NCBI RefSeq assembly: GCF_900172355.1
Contig: NZ_FWFZ01000009.1
Location: 109,473-173,472 of the forward strand
DNA length: 64,000 nucleotides
Direction of reading: 5' to 3'
From: Roseisalinus antarcticus
GTDB lineage: Bacteria; Pseudomonadota; Alphaproteobacteria; Rhodobacterales; Rhodobacteraceae
Part shown: positions 56,101-64,000 of the stretch, one piece after another
Layout of the letters: each line of letters starts with the position of its first letter
How positions within the stretch are numbered: position 1 is the stretch's first letter
Translations under genes and position numbers: made by a program
Notes under the pieces: generated by a model
What the model saw: only the letters and a program-made list of their open reading frames with translations
The model's database searches: none
Told to the model about the DNA's origin: nothing

Positions 56101-57530
56101 CCGCAGGTGGCACGGCCGAGCTCACCTCGTCGGGTGCCTGGCGCGTCGCAGCCGACATCGCGGGCGCCGGCGGCGTGGACGCGAACATCGGCGGCACCGT
56201 CGCACCCGGCGGTGCCATGGATCTGTCGGTCACGGGGTCCGCGCCCCTGGGCCTGGCCAACCCGTTCATCGTGCCGCGCCGCCTGTCCGGCGACGCGCGG
56301 TTCGACCTGGCAGTCCGGGGCCTGTCCCTCGATGCGATCTCGGGCAATGCGACGATATCGGGCGGCCGCTTCGCCGAACCGAGCCTGGCCCAGTCCATCG
56401 AGGCCATCAGCGGCACGGTGTCGCTTTCGGGAGGCCGGGCCGACATCGCGATATCGGGCAGCCCGACCTTTGGCGGCACGGTCACGGTAGACGGCCCCCT
56501 GACATTGTCGTCGCCATTCTCTGCCGATATCGACATAGGCCTTCGAAGCGTGGTCGTCGTCGATCCGACACTCTACGAAACCGTGGTCGACGGCCAGATC
56601 TCGCTGGTCGGCCCTTTGACCGCGGGCGCTCGTATCGGCGGAACCGTAAACCTCGGGAGAACCGAGGTTCAGGTACCGTCATCCACGGTCAGCTCCCTGG
56701 GGGAAATCCCGACGGTGCGGCATCTGACGACTCCGGGGGACGTGCGGCTGACCCTCAATCGCGCGGGTCTCGCCCTTGATGGCAACGACATCGGCAGCGA
56801 CAGTGGCTCCGGCTCGGGCGGAAGCGGGTCCGGGGGCTTTCCGCTCGACATCACGATCAATGCGCCGTCGCAGATATTCATTCGCGGCCGTGGGCTGGAT
56901 GCCGAACTGGGCGGGCAATTGATCATCCGTGGTACGACGCGGAATGTCGAACCGGTTGGCGAGTTCTCACTGGTCCGCGGGCGGCTGGACCTTCTGCAAC
57001 AGCGCTTCACCCTGACGGAGGGCACAGCAAGGCTCGAAGGCGACTTCAGTCCGGTGCTGCGCCTCGTGGCCGAAACCGAGACCAACGACGGCACGCAGAT
57101 TTCGATCAGCGTGACCGGACCAGCGGCAGACCCAGACGTGAACTTTTCCAGCTCGCCGCAGCTTCCGCAAGACGAGGTTCTTTCGCGCCTGCTCTTCGGG
57201 CGGAACATTGCGGACATCACACCGCTCCAGGCGGTCCAGCTCGCCTCTGCGGTCGGAACGCTTGCTGGCCGGGGCGGCGGGTTCATGGGCGATCTGCGCA
57301 ACCGGCTCGGCATTGACAACCTCGACGTGACGACGGACGAGGCAGGAAACGCTGCTGTCCAGTTCGGCACATATATCAGCGACAATATCTACACCGACGT
57401 GATCGTCGACAGCACTGGCCAGACTCAGATCGATCTGAACCTCGACATCACGGCCGACCTGACCGCCAAGGGCACCGTCGGAAGCGACGGCGAATCCTCC
57501 CTCGGTATCTTCTTCGAACGTGATTACTGA
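53187..57530 (+). CDS. tamB: Translocation and assembly module protein TamB
   Basis: 1447 residues from a TTG at 53187 in the overlap TTGA with the tamA stop. An N-terminal hydrophobic anchor (about 8-26) is followed by a very long beta-rich region of AsmA/DUF490 type repeats and a conserved C-terminal DUF490 domain (about 1150-1447: LRLVAETETNDGTQISISVTG, RLLFGRNIADITPLQAVQLASAVGTL). A Gly/Ser-rich linker lies near residue 1205. TamB spans the periplasm between inner membrane and TamA. Repeat B and an intergenic stretch follow the stop. Confidence 0.93.
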   Translation: MRHLPAFLRLWLVVAAAALLPLCAVAQDGLAQGEDEDDVGYIARLLQDNLSGASRDVRIRGFSGALSSEARIDLLTVADAEGVWLEAEGLALVWTRSALLRGRVDVDEISAERISILRAPIPEPAPVDLPPAEASTFSLPELPVSIRLGELSVDRIEIGEHFIGEPVAISLTGAASLEDGEGFANVIARRIDGGDGEFALTGSFSNVSRELALNLRIQEGPAGLVASRLSLPGAPSVRLSIDGAAPIDNYAADLTLATDGQERVTGSFELVTTRDAPDAEGTIGAATRDITLDISGDVTKLLAPDYREFFGEDVQLAVRAIQSPDGSIEVPDLTLAAQAIDINGTLALGPDRWPESIALEGRLGNGTDRLLLPIGGPRTYVDSGEIFVAFDRAEGDEWSGYAFLEGFERPGMALHSITLFGDGVIRPGTATDADGFASLGLTFDASDIVLDDVGLAEALGEDVSGAMNATLNDGAPFTIESFSVRSAGLELGANVELQTEGGLDIAFDANVQADDFERFSTISSMDLTGSGVVQATGNIRPLDGIFAVDLTAQTNGLGIGNEIADPLLAGRGTVALRAARDETGTRLENLEVTTPQVEANASATITSGVASAELSARIVDLGLISPDLSGPGTLSGTVDRDAEEVIDFDMTLAAASADLAFVGTAQSPDDGYATDLTLRANVATLRPFSGLAGRDLAGAADLVIAGQVLPMEQFFDLTIDGTTQDLALSIPQADPLIGGAGTLSVTAARDADGIRVPAFSLTTPEVSASGAAVLGVDTRSGRIDARIEEVGLVLDGISGPATLNATVDQAADGSLDVDVAATAPSTRLSFVGDVAAPEADYVTTGTLEATVGSLSAFAPIVGQPIRGSVTLNATGSVAPVTQAFDVEIDARTADLGVGIPVADRLLRGPGTLSAQVSRSDDGALRVNALDLSLPSLSVNGSVTGQGATGTANFSARLADIGLVVPDLNGPVTAGGTAELTSSGAWRVAADIAGAGGVDANIGGTVAPGGAMDLSVTGSAPLGLANPFIVPRRLSGDARFDLAVRGLSLDAISGNATISGGRFAEPSLAQSIEAISGTVSLSGGRADIAISGSPTFGGTVTVDGPLTLSSPFSADIDIGLRSVVVVDPTLYETVVDGQISLVGPLTAGARIGGTVNLGRTEVQVPSSTVSSLGEIPTVRHLTTPGDVRLTLNRAGLALDGNDIGSDSGSGSGGSGSGGFPLDITINAPSQIFIRGRGLDAELGGQLIIRGTTRNVEPVGEFSLVRGRLDLLQQRFTLTEGTARLEGDFSPVLRLVAETETNDGTQISISVTGPAADPDVNFSSSPQLPQDEVLSRLLFGRNIADITPLQAVQLASAVGTLAGRGGGFMGDLRNRLGIDNLDVTTDEAGNAAVQFGTYISDNIYTDVIVDSTGQTQIDLNLDITADLTAKGTVGSDGESSLGIFFERDY

Positions 57531-57535
57531 GGCGC

Positions 57536-57580
57536 CCGAATTTTCGCGAAAATTCGGACAGATTATTCGCGAATAATCTG
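57536..57580. repeat. Twin-palindrome repeat B, copy 2 (downstream of tamB)
   Basis: 57536-57557 is a perfect 22-bp palindrome with core arm GAATTTTCG; after one base, 57559-57580 is a perfect 22-bp palindrome with arm CAGATTATTCG. It is the same pair, order and one-base spacing as at 14939-14986. It starts 6 nt after the tamB stop, between two convergent genes. Confidence 0.87.
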
Positions 57581-57713
57581 CGCCCGTGTCAGTTCTCGGC
57601 GCTCAAAACAGCCGATTGTGCCTTTCGGACTTTATGACTTTCCGAAAAATTGAAAGCTCGTGGCCGAGCTGGCGGTTATTAAATGGTCAAGTGGGATTAG
57701 CCACCAAACGAAA

Positions 57714-58025
57714 TCAGTGGGTCCAAACCCCGCGCCGACCCGTCGCGAAGTTCTCGCCGTAGCCGCCCGGCCGCAGATTGGCCTGGCGTGTGTTGGGATC
57801 CTTCACGACCGCATCGATGTCGTTCTCGCGGGCATAGTCCAGAGCAGCCTCCCGCGTATCGAAAGTCAGCCTCACCTGCGCCTGAGTGTCTGCCGACGAG
57901 GTCCAGCCCATCAATGGATCGACGTCCTGCCCGGTCTGGTTCGTGAACTCCAGAATCCACTTGCGGGTCTTCGCGGAGCCCGACGACATCGCAGTCCGGG
58001 CCGGTCTGAAAATACGTGCGCGCAT
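57714..58025 (-). CDS. Complex I accessory subunit, ETC NDUFS4/18-kDa type
   Basis: 103 residues, short soluble protein with the pattern W-x-L-x-F near the N-terminus, [28 protein letters not shown] in the middle and [16 protein letters not shown] at the end, matching the NDUFS4 family present in alphaproteobacterial complex I. It is encoded away from any nuo operon here, as is common. It should bind peripherally at the complex I hydrophilic arm. Confidence 0.88.
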   Translation of the reverse strand: MRARIFRPARTAMSSGSAKTRKWILEFTNQTGQDVDPLMGWTSSADTQAQVRLTFDTREAALDYARENDIDAVVKDPNTRQANLRPGGYGENFATGRRGVWTH

Positions 58026-58228
58026 GGGCGATCCCTCCGTTCAACACACTATTACGGGCGCCGCCGCGGCTCTGCAAGCGGCACGATGCCGCGCGATCAG
58101 GCCCACGCCCTGCCCAAAGGCCCCTTTCCGGCAAACCCGAAACGCTGCTGACACAGCCCTGTCAGTATCGACCCTTGATCCCCGCGCCGTCGCGCTCAAT
58201 TAAGACATATCGGACCAGAGGAAAACTG

Positions 58229-60430
<2,202 letters not shown>

Positions 60431-60472
60431 CGCAGCCGCCGGACCCGACCAAGCGTTTCGCCCGATCTACGG

Positions 60473-60685
60473 TCAGGAGCGACGGTCGCCCACTGGCTGC
60501 GAGGCGGTCGCCAATTCTGCGGTCAACCGACGTGTGGACGGGCCGAAACCAAACCCCTCGTCCGGAACGCAATAAGACAGGTTGCGCCGGAGATGTGGCG
60601 GGCACCGGGCAAGAAGCGCCTCGGCCCTGGCCTGCAAGAGCTCGGCTTTTGTCATCAGGGCGGTGATCTGCTTGATGGGGTCCAT
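60473..60685 (-). CDS. Small hypothetical protein
   Basis: 70 residues in a short helical N-terminal half (about 1-28, Leu/Ala/Glu-rich) with a less regular second half. It begins with ATG and lies antiparallel to the end of uvrB with 42 nt between. No motif is recognised. Coding status is supported only by composition and by the lack of another gene in this 400-nt interval. Confidence 0.4.
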   Translation of the reverse strand: MDPIKQITALMTKAELLQARAEALLARCPPHLRRNLSYCVPDEGFGFGPSTRRLTAELATASQPVGDRRS

Positions 60686-60844
60686 GTCATTCTCCGTCTT
60701 GTCCTGCCGATACTAGCCGCTGGATCTTTGAGATACCGTTAAACCACCCGACAAATGCCACATTGTGGCGACGCGCCCGCGCCAGCCCCGCCGACGGCGA
60801 CCGCAAGACCCCGTCTGGCCCGGCCGCCGGGCCGCATCGACACG

Positions 60845-61564
60845 TCAGCGATCCGAGATTGCGGCCAGGGTGGCGACCATTTCCCGCACCCGGGCTTCCT
60901 CGGTGATGCGCCGCCCCTTCGGCGGGTCAAAGCCGAAGGGTGCGGCCCCGGGCGACGGGGCGGAGCAGGAGGCATGAACCTCGGCCACGCCTGTCTCCGC
61001 CACGAGCGCAGCCACGTTCCGCGCGTTCACCCCGCTACCGGCCATGACCGTCAGCCGCCCGGCGGCCTGCGCGACCATGGCGGCCAGCATCCCGCCCCCC
61101 TCCACCGCCGTGGGCGCGGCGCCGGATGACAGCACCCGGCCGATGCCCAGCCCGACCGCGACCTCCAGCGCCGAGAGCGGGCCCGGCACGGTGTCGATCA
61201 CCCTGTGCAGCGTGACCTCCATGGGTCCGGCCTCGCGCACCAGACCGGCCAGAAGCGCTGTGTCCAGCGAAAGATCGCCCCGCTGCGCCCCGAGGACGAC
61301 CCCGGCAAGCCCGGCCTCGCGGGCGGTGCGGATGTCGCGGGCCATGGTCGCGGCCTCGTCCGCGGACCATTGGAACAGCCCGGCCCGGGGCCGGATCATC
61401 GCAAAGACCGGCACGCCGGCGCGGGCCGCCGCATGCATCAATCCGGCCGAGGGCGTAAGCCCCCCCTCGCCCAGCGCCGCGCAGAGCTCTATCCGGGCGG
61501 CGCCGCCCCGCCGCGCCGCGTGCACACCATCCATCGTCTCCACAGGCACTTCGAGCGGTATCAT
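60845..61564 (-). CDS. cutC: CutC family protein
   Basis: 239 residues. Typical CutC stretches: LEVPVETMDGVHAARRGGAARIELCAAL at the start, FAMIRPRAGLFQW in the middle, and VMAGSGVNARNV before the end, forming a TIM barrel. The family is named for copper homeostasis, but the biochemical role is not established. No copper genes are nearby. It is divergent from the DUF218 gene downstream in coordinates. Confidence 0.9.
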   Translation of the reverse strand: MIPLEVPVETMDGVHAARRGGAARIELCAALGEGGLTPSAGLMHAAARAGVPVFAMIRPRAGLFQWSADEAATMARDIRTAREAGLAGVVLGAQRGDLSLDTALLAGLVREAGPMEVTLHRVIDTVPGPLSALEVAVGLGIGRVLSSGAAPTAVEGGGMLAAMVAQAAGRLTVMAGSGVNARNVAALVAETGVAEVHASCSAPSPGAAPFGFDPPKGRRITEEARVREMVATLAAISDR

Positions 61565-61641
61565 CCGCCCCCTTTGCCCCAGCCGGCCGCCACGCTCAAG
61601 CGAGGCTTGCGCCCGGCCCGCGACTGGCCGAAGGAGTGGGG

Positions 61642-62124
61642 ATGCGGATCATCCTCCTCCTCGGTGCGGCCGTCTGGGCCGACGGCCCCTCGCCGACCTT
61701 GCGCCGTCGGACGGAACATGCCGCCCGTCTCTATCACGCGGGCCGGGCCGAGGTCATCGTCGCCTGCGGCGGCGCCGGAGCCACAGGCGACACCGAGGCC
61801 GCGACCGCCGCCCGCCTGCTGCGCGAACTCGGCGTGCCAGAAAAGGCGATCAGGCTGGAGGATACCTCCCGAACCACCTGGGAGAACATCGCCCACGCCC
61901 TGCCGATCTGTCGCGACATCGGTGCGACGGACATCCTTCTGGTGTCGGACAGATATCATCTGCCGCGCGCCCGGCTCGCCGCATGGCGCCTGGGCGTCCA
62001 CGCCCGTGGCAACGGTCCGGGCTGGGATGGCACGGCGCGACGCCACCGGCTCTCGATGATCCTACGAGAGCTGCCGGCGCTCGTGAAATACGCGCTGGGG
62101 CCCCGGCCTAACGGGCCACGGTGA
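61642..62124 (+). CDS. YdcF/SanA-like DUF218 protein
   Basis: 160 residues from the ATG at 61642 (AAGGAG six bases before; a GTG at 61636 is less likely). An N-terminal hydrophobic strand, CGGAG loop at about 40-46, EDTSRTTWENI at about 73-83, and SDRYHLPRARL follow the DUF218 pattern (Rossmann-like, with a conserved Glu/Thr pocket). Members act on cell envelope or unknown small molecules. The gene ends 17 nt inside a convergent reading frame. Confidence 0.82.
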   Translation: MRIILLLGAAVWADGPSPTLRRRTEHAARLYHAGRAEVIVACGGAGATGDTEAATAARLLRELGVPEKAIRLEDTSRTTWENIAHALPICRDIGATDILLVSDRYHLPRARLAAWRLGVHARGNGPGWDGTARRHRLSMILRELPALVKYALGPRPNGPR

Positions 62125-62500
62125 CGTCGATCCGGGTTCCGACGCTGCCCTGCCCGTAGATCCGGACAAAGACGGTCGCCCCGCCATTGAGCAGGTTCGC
62201 CCGCGCCTGAGGGTTGGTGCTGCCGTTCATGATCATCCGTTCCATCGCCGCGCGGTTGTCGATGGAGCCGAAGAACGGATCCCACTCATCCCCCGCCTGG
62301 GCGACACCGAAGCGATGGAAATTCGCCCGGTCCTGGCGCAGCACCTGCCAGGGCTCGGTCAGCCGCACGCCATTGGAATTGTAGAGATCGGCCGCGCCGA
62401 TGTAGGCCACGTAGGACCCGATGAGCGGTTGCGCGGCGAGAGGCCCGGCAAGGCAACAGGCCGCGATCGCAAGTGCAAGTCGACGGACAGGATGGAACAT
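62108..62500 (-). CDS. Small secreted protein of unknown function
   Basis: 130 residues from the ATG at 62500, preceded by GGAGAGACCAG. Signal peptide about 1-24 (cleavage near LAAQP). The mature part starts IGSYVAYIGAADLYNSNG and has no recognised motif. The frame is convergent with, and overlaps by 17 nt, the DUF218 gene. A longer opening to 62704 is shadow sequence. Confidence 0.72.
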   Translation of the reverse strand: MFHPVRRLALAIAACCLAGPLAAQPLIGSYVAYIGAADLYNSNGVRLTEPWQVLRQDRANFHRFGVAQAGDEWDPFFGSIDNRAAMERMIMNGSTNPQARANLLNGGATVFVRIYGQGSVGTRIDVTVAR

Positions 62501-62670
62501 CTGGTCTCTCCTCAAGTCAGGGGCGCATTGGACGCGGCGCCGCCTTCGCCTCCACGGCCCCGGTGGTCGGCCCGCCCAATCCTTGGCACGTACATGGACG
62601 CCGCGTTGCATTAACGCCTCCTTAACCACGCAAGGCAATTCTGAATGTCGATCCTTGGAAGGGAATCGTC

Positions 62671-63339
62671 TTGCGCCATCTTGCCCTCCTGCTTGCCTTG
62701 ACAATCCTGGCGTCCCCCGCGGCGGCCGGTGCCTGGATGCGGGGCAAGGGCGAAATGTTTCTGTCGTTTGGCGCCAATATCGCCCTGTCGGACGCCGCCA
62801 CCCGGCCCGTTCACTGGGACCCGACGGTCTATCTCGAATACGGGCTGGCGGAGCGGGCGACCGTGGGGCTCGACCTCTACATCGCCAATGGCGACGACGA
62901 GGAAACCGGCTCCGTCTTCCTGCGCTTTCCCGTCGGCCCCACGGACGCCAGGACCCCCGTGGCCGTCACCCTCACATACGGTCTGCGTCACGAGCGCGAT
63001 CCGGAGCTTTTCGAACAGGTCGCGCGGCTCGGCCTCTCCGTCGGTCGCGGGCTGGCCGATGGCTGGCTCGCCGCCGATGCGACGGCGATCTTTGTCATCG
63101 ACAGCGACCAGACTGAAGGCAAGCTCGACCTCACCTGGGGCCACGACTTCAACGACCGCTGGACGGCGGTGATGCAGATGCAGACCGGGATCGGCACCGC
63201 GGGCGACTTCTATGCCAAGGCGGCCCCGTCCGCACTGTTCCGCGTGAATGACCGCACAAGGGTCGAAGTCGGGGTGGTGCAAGCCCTGACCGGGGACCTC
63301 GGGACCGGTTTCCGGATCGCCACCTGGTGGGAATTCTGA
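62671..63339 (+). CDS. Predicted outer-membrane beta-barrel protein
   Basis: 222 residues from a TTG at 62671 with AAGGGA upstream. Signal peptide about 1-19 (SPAAAGA cleavage). The mature protein alternates hydrophobic and polar residues in strand-length blocks and ends in Phe (ATWWEF), as in outer-membrane barrels. I recall this as a roseobacter hypothetical. Function unknown. A tRNA promoter follows the stop. Confidence 0.68.
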   Translation: MRHLALLLALTILASPAAAGAWMRGKGEMFLSFGANIALSDAATRPVHWDPTVYLEYGLAERATVGLDLYIANGDDEETGSVFLRFPVGPTDARTPVAVTLTYGLRHERDPELFEQVARLGLSVGRGLADGWLAADATAIFVIDSDQTEGKLDLTWGHDFNDRWTAVMQMQTGIGTAGDFYAKAAPSALFRVNDRTRVEVGVVQALTGDLGTGFRIATWWEF

Positions 63340-63352
63340 CGCTGCCGCAAGC

Positions 63353-63382
63353 TTGACAGTCGCTGCGGCAGCGGCCAAATAC
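63353..63382 (+). promoter_or_regulatory. Promoter of tRNA-Ala
   Basis: A perfect -35 TTGACA (63353-63358) with a 17-nt spacer and a weak -10 near CAAATAC (63376-63382), ending about 10 nt before the tRNA start. The inverted repeat GCTGCCGC (63341-63348) / GCGGCAGC (63365-63372) overlaps the spacer and may serve to end the previous transcript. Confidence 0.6.
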
Positions 63383-63391
63383 GCTCGTGAT

Positions 63392-63467
<76 letters not shown>

Positions 63468-63736
63468 ATGGACCCTTTCAGGGGTCATTCCCACCAGTTT
63501 TCAGTCTCGCCCGTACCAGCGGATGCACCGGCGAAAGCCGGGCGCAACCTGTGAGCCTGGGATGGTCGGGGTCCAACGGAGGATTTGTCCCACAAATCGG
63601 GTGAGGGGGTCGTCTCGTGATCCGAGCAAGTCAGGTGGGCAACCTGAGCAGACCGCAGCCCCGGGGCGAAAAGGCCTAGGTGTTTGATCCCACGGTTTGA
63701 TGGTGCGATCCTTTCTCAGGAATGGACGGAAGCACT
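63468..63736. other. Region between tRNA-Ala and the transposase, no gene seen
   Basis: 269 nt. Short frames present are not convincing. A small inverted pair GACCC/GGGTC sits near 63470-63486 just after the tRNA, without a T-run. I found no repeat of the tRNA 3' end in the remaining 530 nt that could mark an att site. Confidence 0.5.
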
Positions 63737-64000
63737 ATGGGACAAGTTCGTCACGGCTGCGCCACGACCACGCACGCCGTCAGAGCTGCAATACAGCGAT
63801 CCGTCGCCCGGCAGTCGTTTGCTTGCAAACGATGAGAGGGGCAGGCTTCGCTCGCGCAACTGGGCCGGGAGCAGGGCATCAATCCCAAGACGGTGGCGAA
63901 ATGGCGGAAGCGGTCAACGGTCGACGGTCGAGGATATGAAGACCGGGCCGACAGAACCGCGCTCGACGGTTCTGAGCGAGGCCGAGGAGGCGATGATCGT
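63737..64000 (+). pseudogene. IS481-family transposase, 5' part, broken
   Basis: The ATG at 63737 begins MGQVRHGCATTTHAVRAAIQRS, the usual start of a widespread IS481-type transposase. Then a 39-bp stretch (63803-63841) absent from the family pattern adds a TGA, after which QASLAQLGREQGINPKTVAKWRKR continues. A 7-bp tandem duplication ACGGTCG (63917-63923, 63924-63930) shifts frame again before EDMKTGPTEPRSTVLSEAEEAM. The rest lies beyond the window. Reference residues are recalled, not searched. Confidence 0.8.

Noticed and set aside
58171..58188. CTGACA/TGTCAG inverted pair near 58150-58170 upstream of uvrB as an operator.
   Set aside because: Six-base arms without a known consensus; it does not match the GTTC-N7-GTTC SOS box.
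63468..64000. An attachment-site repeat of the tRNA-Ala 3' end.
   Set aside because: No second copy of the T-arm and acceptor sequence is present in the remaining bases.

Overview
The window is chromosomal DNA from a GC-rich alphaproteobacterium, most likely of the Rhodobacterales (roseobacter/Paracoccaceae group). Supporting this are a Tad pilus cluster, a phosphatidylcholine synthase of the Pcs type, a complex I accessory subunit of the NDUFS4 family, and the order ruvCAB - ybgC - tolQRAB - pal - cpoB - tilS - ftsH. GTG and TTG starts are frequent. Most of the window is core genome; the accessory part is small and mostly decayed.

Layout. 1-4142 (+): end of a Tad/Flp pilus operon (cpaF end, tadB, tadC, two TPR lipoproteins, prepilin peptidase). 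4159-7479: a polytopic membrane protein (-) and an uncharacterised AAA ATPase (+). 7537-10670 (+): Lhr-type helicase and PdeM nuclease, half of the ligase-associated DNA repair cassette. 10667-14859 (-): CDGSH/ferredoxin fusion protein, folD, formate-THF ligase and a MOSC protein. 14995-27712 (-): a long block carrying ruvCAB, two unknown genes, ybgC, the Tol-Pal system, tilS and ftsH, for recombination repair, envelope integrity, tRNA lysidine and membrane proteolysis. 28021-30522: DUF1127 gene, small membrane protein, prmA, msrA. 30717-32697: two decayed IS5-type elements. 32700-41966: MFS carrier, a three-domain glutaminase, priA, transaldolase-like aldolase, dienelactone hydrolase, DUF484-xerC. 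42109-51259: pcs, ileS, FAD monooxygenase, a ycjX-GNAT-ycjF operon, truA. 51388-57530: tamA-tamB. 57714-63339: NDUFS4-like subunit, uvrB, cutC and small envelope or unknown genes. 63392-64000: tRNA-Ala(CGC) followed by a broken IS481-type transposase that runs off the window.

No complete, clearly undescribed multi-gene system is visible. The most interesting signals are non-coding or mutational. (i) A ~39-nt dispersed repeat occurs three times, each time in the 5' leader of a gene and in that gene's orientation (pdeM, msrA, FAD monooxygenase). (ii) A twin-palindrome element occurs twice, after ftsH and after tamB. (iii) A perfect 23-bp tandem duplication destroys the natural start and signal-peptide frame of a periplasmic protein gene just upstream of ybgC-tol. 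(iv) A G7 tract frameshifts a GNAT gene in the ycjX operon. (v) One protein joins glutaminase, STAS and cyclic-nucleotide-binding domains.

All calls come from reading the sequence and from remembered family features. No database search was run, and start sites are best guesses where marked.
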